Position numbers and translations under genes: made by a program
Part shown: positions 33,608 through 42,981 of the stretch, piece after piece
Position numbering within the stretch: position 1 is the first letter of the stretch
Layout of the letters: the number at the start of each line of letters is the position of its first letter
DNA from: Saccopteryx bilineata
Lineage: Eukaryota; Chordata; Mammalia; Chiroptera; Emballonuridae
Direction: 5' to 3'
DNA: 64,000 nt
NCBI RefSeq assembly: GCF_036850765.1
Contig: NC_089492.1
Coordinates: 199,360,276-199,424,275, forward strand
The notes under the pieces: model-generated
The model's database searches: none
Seen by the model: only the letters and a program-made list of their open reading frames with translations
What the model was told of the DNA's origin: nothing

Positions 33608-36058
33608 CAGGGGTCAGGAACTTTTTTGGCCTAGAGAGCCATGAATGCCACATATTTAAAAATGTAATTCTGTGAGAGCCATACAATATGTTTAACACTA
33701 AATACAAGTAAATGTGTGCATTTTATGTAAGACCAACACTTTTAAAGTACAATAAGTCTCTGAATTCTTTTTAATAACGTTGTTATGCTGTTGCTAACCA
33801 ATGATGAATAAAGTACTTCTTTACCATTAATGTGACTTCTGGTACTGCATGGTTTTGCTGATGGCTTTGTAGTCTGGTTGATGCGTGGTGAGGTTAAGCT
33901 TCATGCAGGCGTTGAGACTTCCATCTATTAAACATGATTGTAGGTTGGTCTTAAGGTTCTTTAGATGTCATGCATACGTAGAGCCAAACATTATCAGTAC
34001 AGCAATACTCACATGCTGCAGTGTGTGGTATGTGACGGGAAGTGCATTTCAAGTTTTGACAATCAGCTGGTCTGCGGGTTGAAATTTTTTCATTTCTCCC
34101 CACTTGTGTTTGCTCACCAACTCTGCTTGCTGTCGTGCAAGTCTTTCCAAATCTTCATTCAGTGTCTTTAACTTATTCACCCACATGTCTGAGGCCTTCA
34201 GGTCAGCAGCTTTTAGCTCAAAACCTCTAATGGAGACACTGGGGATGTAACTCAGGTCGGTGCTGTCCACTGCACACTCATGTGGATGGTTGATGAACTT
34301 AAAAAGACAAGTGCGCTCACAAAATTCTCCAAAGCGCTCTTTGAATGACTGCAGGAGATTAGATGTGAAGCCTGCTAGCTGCTGGAGATTAAGATGTTGA
34401 GAAGTGTCACTTGCTGTGCATGCATCTTTAAACTCTCCCAGTTTTTCAAAGTGTAGTCAACAACCTGTTTCAGTGTCCGCGATGAAGAGTTCCAGCTTGT
34501 TTTCAAATTAAAACACTGCTTGTTGAAGGGATAAGACTGTATTTCCAATGCCTTGCATTTTCACATTGAGCTGGTTCAGATGTTCAGTCATGTCCATGAG
34601 ATAGTAAAACTTCAGGAGCCACTCAGTGTTAGTTAACTCAGGGTGCTTGACAGTTTTCATTTCAAGAAAAGTCCAGATTTTGCTCAGACAAGCCGCAAAA
34701 GGGCTGAGCACCTTCCCTCTTGACAACCAATGCACATTGCTGTGCAGAAGCATAGCAGGATAATTATTCCCAACTTCATCCAGCAGTGTTTTAAACTGGC
34801 GATCATTTAAAGCTCGGGCAACAATAAAGTTGACCACCTGAATGACCACCGACATCACCTCACCACGCTGCTCACCACACATCTGAGCACAAAGTGCCTC
34901 CTGATGTAGGATGTAGTGAAAACTTAGGATGGGTCTCTTTTCATGTTCACGAAGAAGTGCTACGAATCCTCTGTTTTTCCCCACCATGCACGGAGCACCA
35001 TCAGTACATACCGAAATAAGTTTATTCATCGGTAGATTTTTTTCTTTAGCGAACTCAGTGTAAGACTTGAATAAATCCTCCCCTCTTGTTGTCTCTTTCA
35101 TAGGCAAAACAGCAAACTTTCCTCAGGTAGTGTGTCACCGACAGCATACCTTGCAATCACGCTGAACTGGGATAAATGGCTTACGGCTGTTGACTCACCA
35201 AAGCAAGAGAAAACAATGGTGCTGCATTTATGTCTTTCACTTGTGTTGCCTCAATTTGATTTGCCATCATGACGATACAGTCATGAACAGTTCTTGCCGA
35301 CAGAGACATGTCTTTTGTTCGTTTGATTATCTTGTCTTTATCCGAAAAGTCGTCAAAAAGTTCATTGGCAATATCAAGCATTAATGTTTTGACATACTTT
35401 CATCTGTGAATGGCTTTCCATTTTTCAGAATTGCTAAAGCACCAGCATAGCTAGCCAAATTCCAGTCACCTTTTGGGTCCAAACACAGAGTTGCTGCTGA
35501 CTATCTTGCTCTCTGCACAGTAGCTCTTGACATGCTTTCTTCCTGCTGTCCCCCGCTGGATATTTTGATGCAAATGTAGCATGGCATGTATTGAAGTGCC
35601 GTTTTATATTTGACTGTTTCATCTATGCAATTTTATCATTGCATATTAGACACTGCAGAACCTGCTCTCTCCACAAAGGCGAATTCTTCTGTCCATTCCT
35701 GCTGAAAAGTATGATACTCCTCATCTTTTTTTCTTTTAGCCATCTTCTTCAAAGGGTTTCTGCAATTAGCTAGCTGACTACTTGATTAAAAGGAGGGAAG
35801 TTTACTTCCTGACCTCACAACGACCCGTGTACCTTACTCATTATCCAATAAAAATTTGGTGGTGTCCCGGAGGACAGCTGTGATTGGCTCCAGCCACCCG
35901 CAACCATGAACATGAGTGGTAGGAAATGAATGCATTGTAATACATGAGAATGTTTTATATTTTTAATGTTATTATCATTTTTATTAAAGATTTGTCTGCG
36001 AACCAGATGCAGCCATCAAAAGAGCCACATCTCGCAAGCCATAGATTCCTGACCCCTG
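33608..36058 (-). mobile_element. hAT element with decayed transposase gene
   Basis: Ends caggggtcaggaac and (reverse side) ttcctgacccctg form terminal inverted repeats. Flanks caacagat (33,600-33,607) and acatagat (36,059-36,066) are a worn 8-base duplication, and the interrupted L1 text resumes directly after. At 2.45 kb it is long enough to be a once-autonomous element. It carries a broken transposase frame on the minus strand. Sub-terminal agagagccatgaatgccaca and its counterpart extend the pairing. Confidence 0.88.
34049..35743 (-). pseudogene. hAT transposase pseudogene (BED finger and catalytic domain remnants)
   Basis: Minus-strand reading from an ATG at 35,743 gives a Lys-rich start (MAKRKK). 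Next comes a zinc-finger-like C-x2-C...H-x4-H pattern (QCLIC, then HFNTCH), then open pieces at 35,181-35,381, 34,508-35,107 and 34,049-34,270. The 199-residue piece contains SVCTDGAPCMVGKNRGF and SNVHWLSRGKVL, typical of hAT transposases related to vertebrate ZBED5/FAM200/GTF2IRD2-type domesticated genes. At least three breaks separate the pieces, so it is a dead copy. It lies antisense within EXOC2 intron 1. Which hAT subfamily it belongs to is not certain. Confidence 0.85.
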
Positions 36059-36474
36059 ACATAGATGGACCTTGAGACCATTATACTGAGTGAAAGAAGT
36101 AAATCAGAAAAAAAGCTAAGAACTGGACGATTTTATACATAGGTGGGATATAAAACAGATTTATGGATATATTATAGATAAAAGTGAAGTGGTTAGCAGA
36201 GGGAAGGGAAATGAGGGTAGGTGGAAGGAGACTTGAGTGAATGGCGAGGGCGGAGTGGTGGGGAGAAGGATATAAAGTGGGTCAAATATAAGGTGACAGC
36301 AAATAATTTGATTTTGGGTGATGGGTATACAACAGTCAATAGTTCAAATGTTACAGAATTGTTCACCTGAAACTTATGTACTCTTATTGATCAATGTCAC
36401 CCTGTTAAAGTTAATTTTCTAAATAAAAATTTTAAATAAAAAAAAAAAAGGCTGCAATGAACATAGGATGCATA

Positions 36475-36478
<4 letters not shown>

Positions 36479-36508
<30 letters not shown>

Positions 36509-36817
36509 GAGACAGTCAGAGAGAGGGATAGATAGGGACAGACAGACAGGAAGGAAGAGAGATGAGAGGCATCAATTATCAGTTTTTCATTGCGACACCT
36601 TAGTTGTTCATTGATTGCTTTCTCATATGTGCCTTGACCGTGGGCCTTCAGCAGACTGAGCAACCCCCTGCTTGAGCCAGCGATCTTGGGTCCAAGCTGG
36701 TGAGCTTTGTTCAAACCAGATGAGTCCGCACTCAAGTTGGCAACCTCGGGATCTTGAACCTGGGTCCTCCACATCCCAGTCTGATGCTCCATCCACTGCA
36801 CCACTGTCTGCTCAGGC
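36479..36817 (-). repeat. tRNA-derived SINE, about 300-bp type, with target duplication
   Basis: Begins with a T26 run (its A-tail), then cagagacagtcagagagagg, and ends at the head complement tgctcaggc. Duplication tgcatatct at 36,469-36,477 and 36,818-36,826. It sits in the older L1. Confidence 0.92.
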
Positions 36818-36835
36818 TGCATATCTGTTTTTTTG

Positions 36836-37152
36836 GGTTTTTTTTGTATTTTTCTGAATTTGGAAACGGGAAGGCAGTCAGACAGACTCCCGCATGCGCC
36901 CAACCGGGATCCACCTGGCATGCCCACCAGGCGGCGATGCTCTGCCCATCTTGGGGCGTTGTTCTGCCGCAATCAGAGCTATTCTAGCGCCTGAGGCAGA
37001 GGCCACAGAGCCATCCTCAGCGCCTGGGCAAACTTTGCTCCAGTGGAGCCTTGGCTGCGGGAGGGGAAGAGAGAGAGAGAGCAGAAGGGGAGAGGGAGGG
37101 GTGGAGAAGCAGATGGGCGCTTCTGCTGTGTGCCCTGACCGAGAATCGAACC
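36836..37152 (-). repeat. Long-type SINE with target duplication, head truncated
   Basis: gtatttttctgaatttggaa at the tail side, gccatcctcagcgcctgggc in the body, and the head stops at cgagaatcgaacc. Duplication catatctgttttt at 36,820-36,832 and 37,153-37,165. The duplication overlaps that of the previous SINE, so this one landed after it. Confidence 0.9.
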
Positions 37153-38924
37153 CCATATCTGTTTTTAAATTAGTGATTTGGATTTCTTTGGCTAAGTACC
37201 CACAAGTGGAATTGCTGAGACATATGGTAGTTTTATTTTTAATTTTTTGAGAAACTTTTATGCTGTCGTTCATAGTAGCTGCGCCAATTTATAGTCCCAC
37301 CAACATTGTACGAGGGTTTCTTTTTCTCCATAGCCTTGCCTACACTTGTTTGTTGGTTTATTGATGATAACCATTTTTACAAGTCTGAGGTGGTATTACA
37401 TTGTGGTTATAGTTTGCATTTTTCTGATGATTAGTGATGTTAAGCATCTTTTTCATGGGTCTGTTAGAAATCTGTATGTCTTTGGAGAAATATCTATTCA
37501 TGTACTCTGTCCATTTTAAAATCACATTATTTGTTGAGCTGTATAAATTCCGTATTTTGGATATTAATCCCTTATAGTCTATATAATTGGCAAATGTTTT
37601 CTAATCAGTAGGTTTGTTTTTTTGTCAGTGGTTTTCTATTCAGTGCAAAAATTCTTTAGTATCATGTAGTTCCATTTGTTTATTTTTGCTTTTATTATCT
37701 TTGTTCTAGGGGATATATCCTGAAAAATACTGCTCAGGATAGTATCAGAGAGTTTATTATTTACATTTTCTTTCAGGGGTTTTATGATTTTAGATCTTAC
37801 TCTAATCTGTTTTCAGTTTATTTTTTAATATGGTATAAGAGGTCTAATTTAATTAAAATTAATCTAACATTTAATTTTTTATTAAATATTTTTATTTTGA
37901 AATTAAATTTAATGGGGTAGCATTGATCAACAAGAGTACATGGGTTTTAGGTGAATATTTCTATAGCATTTGAACTGTTGATTGAGTTTTGTGCCCATCA
38001 CCCAAAGTCAAGTCATTTTCTGTCACTGTATATTTTTCTCTCTTTACATGTATCTGTCCAGTTTTTCAGCATCATTTACTGAAGAGATTACCTTGACTCC
38101 ATGTTCTTGCCTTGATTGTTGTAGATTAATTGACCATATAGGTGTGAGTTTATTTCTGGGCCCTCTATTTTGTTCTATTGATCTATGTGTCCTTTTATGC
38201 CAGAACCATGCTGTTTTGATTACATCAGCCTTGTAATATAGATAGTTTGATGATTAGGTAAAGTTTGATACCTCAAACTTGTTGTTCTTTCTCAAGATTG
38301 CTTTGGCTATTTGGGGTCTTTTGTGGTTCCATGTACGGTTTAGGATTATTCCAGTTCTGTGAAAATGCCATTAGAAATGCAACTACTGATCTACTTTCTG
38401 ACTCTATAGATTTGTCTATTCCAGACATTTATAGATAAATGAAATTATATAGTATGTGGTTCTTTGTGGCTGGCTCCTTTGACTTAGTATAATGTTTTTG
38501 ATAATTACTTATCATGTGGCATGTGAGTACTTCATTTCTGTTTCCTTTTTCTCATGCCAAATATATTCCATTGTAAGGATGTATCACATTTTATTTACCC
38601 TTATATCAGTTAAGTTGATTCTACTTTTTGACTATTATTTAATAATCCTGTGAACATTCATGGATGTTTTTATGTGAACGTAAGTTTTCATTTCTCTTGG
38701 ATATATACTTAAGAATAGAAGTGATGAATCAGGTAATAACTCTATGTTAACTTTGTAAGGAATTGCCAAACTGTTTTTCAGAGTGCTTGTAACTTTTACA
38801 TTTCCTCCAACAATGTAAAATGATTCTAATTTTTACAGTCTTCCCAACATACTATGTTTTTTCTTTTTTGATTACAGCCTTTTATGGGTGTACATAAAGC
38901 GATACCTTATTTTTTGTTTTATTA

Positions 38925-39083
38925 TTTATTTATTTATTTATTTATTTACTTTTTAGATAGAGCCAGGGAGAGAGAGAGAGACAGCAACATTGAACTGCTC
39001 CTGTAGTGTTCTGACCAGGAAGTCAAACTGGCAACCTCCGCACTCCGGGTGACACACCAACTAACTGAGCTATCTGATTGGGG
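38925..39083 (-). repeat. tRNA-derived SINE, antisense, with (TTTA)n
   Basis: A tttatttatt run at 38,927-38,950, then gagccagggagagagagaga, and the head complement aactgagctatctgattggg. Confidence 0.75.
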
Positions 39084-39084
39084 C

Positions 39085-39276
39085 TTAGTTTTTATTAATT
39101 TTTAGAGAACAGAGAGAGGAAAGGATAGAGAGGACAGGGTGAAGGGAAACATTTGTTGTTTCACTCTGTTGTGCATTTTTTGGTTGCTTCTCATGTGTGC
39201 CCTGACCAGGGATCGAACCTGTAACCTTGTTGTTTTGAGGCAACGCCCTTAACCAACTAAGCCAATGATCAGGGCC
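39085..39276 (-). repeat. tRNA-derived SINE (Ves-like), antisense
   Basis: Contains tgccctgaccagggatcgaa and the head complement accaactaagccaatgatca ending gggc. Lies side by side with the previous SINE. Confidence 0.82.
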
Positions 39277-39539
39277 AAATAGGTTTTGATTTTCATTTCC
39301 CTAGTGACTAATGACATTGGGCTTCTTTTCCTGTGCTTATAAAATATTTTTGTATCTTTTTTGGTGAAATGGCTATTCAGAATCTTTGCCCATTTAAAAA
39401 TTGTATTTAATTTTTTTTTACTATTGAGTTGTCTTTTTTATAAATTCTAGATGCAAGTCTTTTATCAACTACACTACTTACAAATATTTTCTCTTATTCT
39501 GTGTGTTGTCTTTTTACTTTCTTGGTGGTCTTTGAAACA

Positions 39540-40640
39540 TGTCTTCTTAATTACATTTATTGGGGTGGCATGGGTTAATAAAATTGTATAGGTTATAAGT
39601 ATATGATTCTATGATACATGATCTGTTAATTGCATTTTATGTCCACCACCAGTCAGATCATCCGTCACCATGTGTTTGATCCCCTTTGCCCTTTACTACC
39701 CCTTCACCCCTCTTCCTTCTGGTAACCACTAGACTGTCTGTGTCTAGAGTTTCAGTTTTATATTCCACAGATAAGTAAAATCATACGGTTTGTAACTTTT
39801 TCTGTCTGACTTATTTCATTTAGCATGATATTTTCAAGAACCATCTATGAATGTAATCACAAATGGCACGATTTCATCATTTCTTATGGCTGAGTAGTAT
39901 TCCATTGTATGTACATACCACGTCTTCTTTATCCAATCCTTTATCAAAAGCCACTTCAGTTTTCATTTCTTGGCCATTGTGAATAATGCTGCAATGAACA
40001 TAGGAATGCAAATAAATGTTTTCAAAATTTTTAGGTAAATACCCAGGAAAGGAGTTACTGGGTCATATGATAACACTATTCTTAATTTTTTAAGGAACCT
40101 TCATACTGTATTCCATGATGACTGTACTGATTTATGTCCCCATCAGCAATGAATGAGGGTTCCTTTTTCTCCACAGCCTCTCTAACACTTGTTATTACTT
40201 GTTTTGTTGATAATAGCCATTCTAACAAGTGTGAGGTGGTATCTCATTGTAGTTTTGATTTGTATTCCCCCAATAGCTTATGAAGTTGAGCATCTTTTCA
40301 AGTATTTGTTGGCTATTTGTTTTTTTGGGAGAAGCATGTGTTCAGGTCCTCTGCCTGTTTTTTACTTGGATTGTTTGGTGTTGAGTTGTATGAGTTCTTT
40401 ATCTATTTTGAATATTAACACCTATCAGAGCTGCAAATATCTTCTCTCATTCAGTAGGTTGCTTTTTTGTTTGGTTCATAGTTTCTTTTGCTCTGCAGAA
40501 GCTTTTTAGATTGATGTAGTCCCTAGTCCTATTCATTTATTGTTGCCTTTATTTCTCTTGCTTTTGGGATCGAATTCATAAAATCCTCTCTAAGACCAAG
40601 GTACATAACTAATTTCTGAGTATTTTATCCTTTTTTATGC
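39540..40640 (-). mobile_element. Antisense L1 3' part
   Basis: Starts at the 3' UTR (aattacatttattggggtgg) and runs through ORF2 C-terminal text (aacaagtgtgaggtggtatc; tttgctctgcagaagctttt) to about 40,630. A 5'-truncated L1 insertion. Confidence 0.85.
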
Positions 40641-41044
40641 TATTGTATACAAGTGTCTTAAACTTTGTGTGTATGTGTGTTTGTAATGCATCTCCTCTAT
40701 CCCTATCCTCTACTGCTATGTTTGTCTTATTCTAAAAAACATTTATTCGACCTCTTAGCAATTACATGACATGCCTTTTTGGTGTCAGGTGCTCTGTGAC
40801 AGGCATTGGAGATATTGAATTGATTAAACATCGTGTGTTTAGACACAAATATATCTAAAGTTTATTTAAAGCACAGTGAATATTAGAATGATGTAGCAGA
40901 AGCATTGTAGGAGAATCAGTGAGACTTTATTAGAGACGGTAATATTTAGCTTGACCTTGAAATATTGGTAAGGATTTAACAAACTTAGACTTTCTGTTTA
41001 GTTGAAACAAGATAAGGGAAATCACAAAGGCATAAAAATACTTG
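40641..41044. other. Intron 1, nothing firm recognised
   Basis: Includes a short TG-rich spot near 40,665-40,685 and possible L2-type text near 40,780-40,830; no exon. Confidence 0.4.
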
Positions 41045-41207
41045 ACTGGTCCTGGCTGAATGGCTCAGTTGGTTAGAGCGTTATCCTGAAGCACAAAGGT
41101 TGCTGGTTCGATCCCCAGTCAGGACACATACAGGAACAGATCGATGTTCTTGTTTCTTCCTTCCTCTCTCTCTAAAATCAGTGAAGTAAATAATAATAAT
41201 AAAAAAC
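41045..41207 (+). repeat. tRNA-derived SINE (Ves-like), sense
   Basis: The head has a clear A box (tggctcagttggttagagcg) and B box (ggttcgatccc). Then cacatacaggaacagatcga, a CT-rich tail and ataataataaaaa. The tRNA likeness is confined to the promoter boxes; it is not a tRNA gene. Confidence 0.88.
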
Positions 41208-42059
41208 ACCTGGCTGTTCATAACAGGTGAACAGGCTCATGCACTAAGTGTCTGATGACTGAGGAAAATGACTGAAGGTGAAGTAGGAAATGTAGAGGAA
41301 TCTAGTTTTCACAGGTTTTAATAAAATGTTAAGGATTTTGTGGGCACTGTGGGCCGCTGAGCAGTGGGGTTTCATGGGAGATTTTTATTTTTAAATGAGG
41401 GCTGGTGTTTATGAGATTCATATGTTGGAGAATTAACTCTGTTGTTTGCTGGGAATGGATTGCATACAGTAAGGCAGAGTAATCAATAATCTTGTGGTGT
41501 GCCACAAGAATTTTTAAAACATGCAGTACCTGACTATTTAGTCAGGTGTACTGACCTGTTTTCCCTTAGATTCTGTCATATAAAAAGAGAATGATAACAG
41601 CCAACACAACGACGCCTTCTGGTGTGAATGAATCGAAGTTATACCTTTTTTTAAAAAAATTAGATTGAAAAAAAATTTTTTTTAGTATTATGTGGAATTT
41701 TAGTATATAATAGTTGATGTGTGCCAGGAGATGAAAAAGGTTGAGTTAGAAGTCTTTTTCAAAATCCAGGGAGAGAAGATTAGTAAGATTTTATTATGAA
41801 GAGGAGGAGGAGAGGAGTTCTACAGTTTGCTATGCAGTTTGACACTTAATTACCCCTATTTTGCCTGGTATCTCTGTCTTCTTCTTGGTTTCTTCAGAAA
41901 CTATACTTCTAATTTCTACCAGACTGCAGAGGGAAGGCAGAGTCCCGAGTGTCTAACTAGCAAGTTCCATCTATTTTTTTCTGAAACTCATCCTCATCTT
42001 CTAGGGTGTTTGAAGCCTTGGGCACTTAAGGAGCTCTGCAGGATTTATTAGTGAAGTTT
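41208..42059. other. Intron 1, nothing recognised
   Basis: Single-copy in appearance. A 74-residue frame at 41,827-42,051 shows no recognisable domain. Confidence 0.45.
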
Positions 42060-42290
42060 TATTATTTATTGGTTGCCTATATGCTAGGTACTGTGCTTTG
42101 CTAGAATTATCCTATGTAATCTTAATTGTAACCTTAGGAAAGGATCTATCTATTACCTCCTTTTTACACATATGAAAATAGGTTTGGAACAGAATTAGTA
42201 AGTTAGAACACCAGGACTTGAACACAGGTGTATTTGACTCAGAAACTGGACTTTTACCAACTCTGCTATACTCCAGAACAGTTAGCATTT
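42060..42290 (-). repeat. MIR relic, antisense
   Basis: atgctaggtactgtgctttg, then tattacctcctttttacaca and caggacttgaacacaggtg follow the reverse complement of the MIR consensus in order. It lies about 550 bases before exon 2. Confidence 0.7.
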
Positions 42291-42837
42291 CACGCTTCTT
42301 CCTGTATGTCTGCACTATCATTTTTGTAGAAATATCACTATGTTGATTTGAACACATGAAAAAAGAGTTGCTATACTAAGTATAATACAAAAATAAAGTG
42401 AAATTCAGTACACTTATGGAAATATAAGTGTCATTTAATTTTTATGACTGTAGTTGCTCAGAATATCTTCCTTAAACAACATTGGGAGTAAAACAGTTTC
42501 TAGCAATATTTGGGATTCAGCTGGTGTAGGCATGGAGATAAATGGTCACAATAGATTCTGTCTGTCACGATACTGAAAGCTTCTAGAACCAAAGGCTTAG
42601 TTTTCTATTATTTTTCTGCCCCTTACAGTACTAGCTAGAGTGTCCTTAGAAACTTAATGTTCAGTGGATGTTGGCAGATAGACTAAATGACAACTAAAAA
42701 ATTCAGAACTATATGTTTAAGAATACTTTTTATGTTTTGGTACCAAATGTTTAGCATTCTTGTATTTTGAGTCAATGCTTATCTCAGTTGGCACTAATTT
42801 TTTTTTCTTTCTCTTTTAACATAATCTCTATAACTAG
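42291..42837. other. 3' end of intron 1
   Basis: No repeat recognised. It ends with the polypyrimidine tract (42,801-42,817) and acceptor of exon 2. Confidence 0.6.
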
Positions 42838-42863
42838 ATCTCCAGTTTGATCAACAGAGCACC
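42838..42863 (+). other. EXOC2: EXOC2 exon 2, 5' UTR part
   Basis: A pyrimidine-rich tract (ttttttttctttctctttt) and the acceptor dinucleotide in ctataactag end at 42,837. Twenty-six untranslated bases lead to the start codon in the context gagcaccatgt, with A at -3 and T at +4. A second AG (ctccag) lies 8 bases further on and could be used instead. Confidence 0.8.
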
Positions 42864-42981
42864 ATGTCTCGTTCACGGCAACCCCCCCTTGTGACAGGCA
42901 TCTCTCCAAATGAAGGAATACCATGGACCAAGGTCACAATTAGAGGAGAAAACCTGGGGACTGGTCCAACAGACCTCATTG
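42864..42981 (+). CDS. EXOC2: EXOC2/Sec5 coding exon 2: start codon and first half of the Ral-binding TIG domain
   Basis: Encodes residues 1-39 plus the first base of codon 40, beginning [18 protein letters not shown]. This is the N-terminus of exocyst subunit Sec5. The product is part of the eight-subunit exocyst, which tethers post-Golgi vesicles to the plasma membrane; this domain is the effector site for GTP-bound RalA and RalB. Thr11 and Arg27, the residues known from mutational work to matter for Ral binding, are both present. The exon ends in phase 1 at a consensus donor (cattg then gtaagg). The start codon is chosen because the frame matches the family from the first residue and no upstream in-frame coding similarity is seen. 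An open frame starting at 42,910 in another phase is a shadow. Confidence in gene and boundaries is high. Confidence 0.95.

Larger units (their letters stand above)
30716..36450 (+). mobile_element. L1 with 5' end retained but internal deletion, split by a hAT
   Basis: The 5' UTR occupies about 30,716-31,790. An ORF1 start follows (ATG at about 31,823, MATQDREVFQKENEKKLHH), but within about 300 bases the sequence jumps to the 3' third of ORF2 (from about 32,100). After ORF2 and the 3' UTR it ends in an A-run at 36,437-36,449. The hAT at 33,608-36,058 is inserted in it. A 5-base match gctgc at 30,711-30,715 and 36,451-36,455 may be a short duplication. Numerous stops show it is dead. Confidence 0.85.
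36451..38375 (-). mobile_element. Older antisense L1, continuation
   Basis: Resumes the element left at 30,710 (gctgcaatgaacatagga), is split by two SINEs, and continues at about 37,153 with ggctaagtacccacaagtgg and on into ORF2 C-terminal text. A separate L1 3' end (about 37,865-38,045, gggtagcattgatcaacaag) is inserted in it. Confidence 0.8.
38376..39538 (-). mobile_element. Old antisense L1 fragment, split by two SINEs
   Basis: 38,376-38,920 and 39,285-39,538 are typical antisense L1 3' parts (tgtggctggctcctttgact; cattttatttacccttatat; cccatttaaaaattgtattt). More diverged than neighbouring L1s. Confidence 0.7.
11953..42837 (+). other. EXOC2: EXOC2 intron 1
   Basis: About 30.9 kb between the probable exon 1 donor and the exon 2 acceptor. 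It holds most of the mobile elements: one provirus, an RPS6 retropseudogene, nested L1 copies, a coding hAT remnant and many SINEs. Its first 600 bases belong to the CpG island. No nested protein-coding gene was recognised; in particular nothing resembles HUS1, whose retrocopy HUS1B lies within the EXOC2 span in humans. Confidence 0.75.

Noticed and set aside
41045..41120. tRNA gene suggested by A and B boxes
   Set aside because: No cloverleaf acceptor pairing; the boxes belong to a SINE head followed by a SINE body and A-rich tail. The same applies to 62,652 and other SINE heads.
41827..42051. 74-residue + strand frame before exon 2 as a possible EXOC2 exon
   Set aside because: No similarity to Sec5, and the coding start in exon 2 is already the family's N-terminus.
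11953..42837. Possible HUS1B-like nested retrogene in EXOC2 intron
   Set aside because: In humans HUS1B lies within the EXOC2 span, but no frame in this intron resembles HUS1. It may be absent or lie in a later intron.
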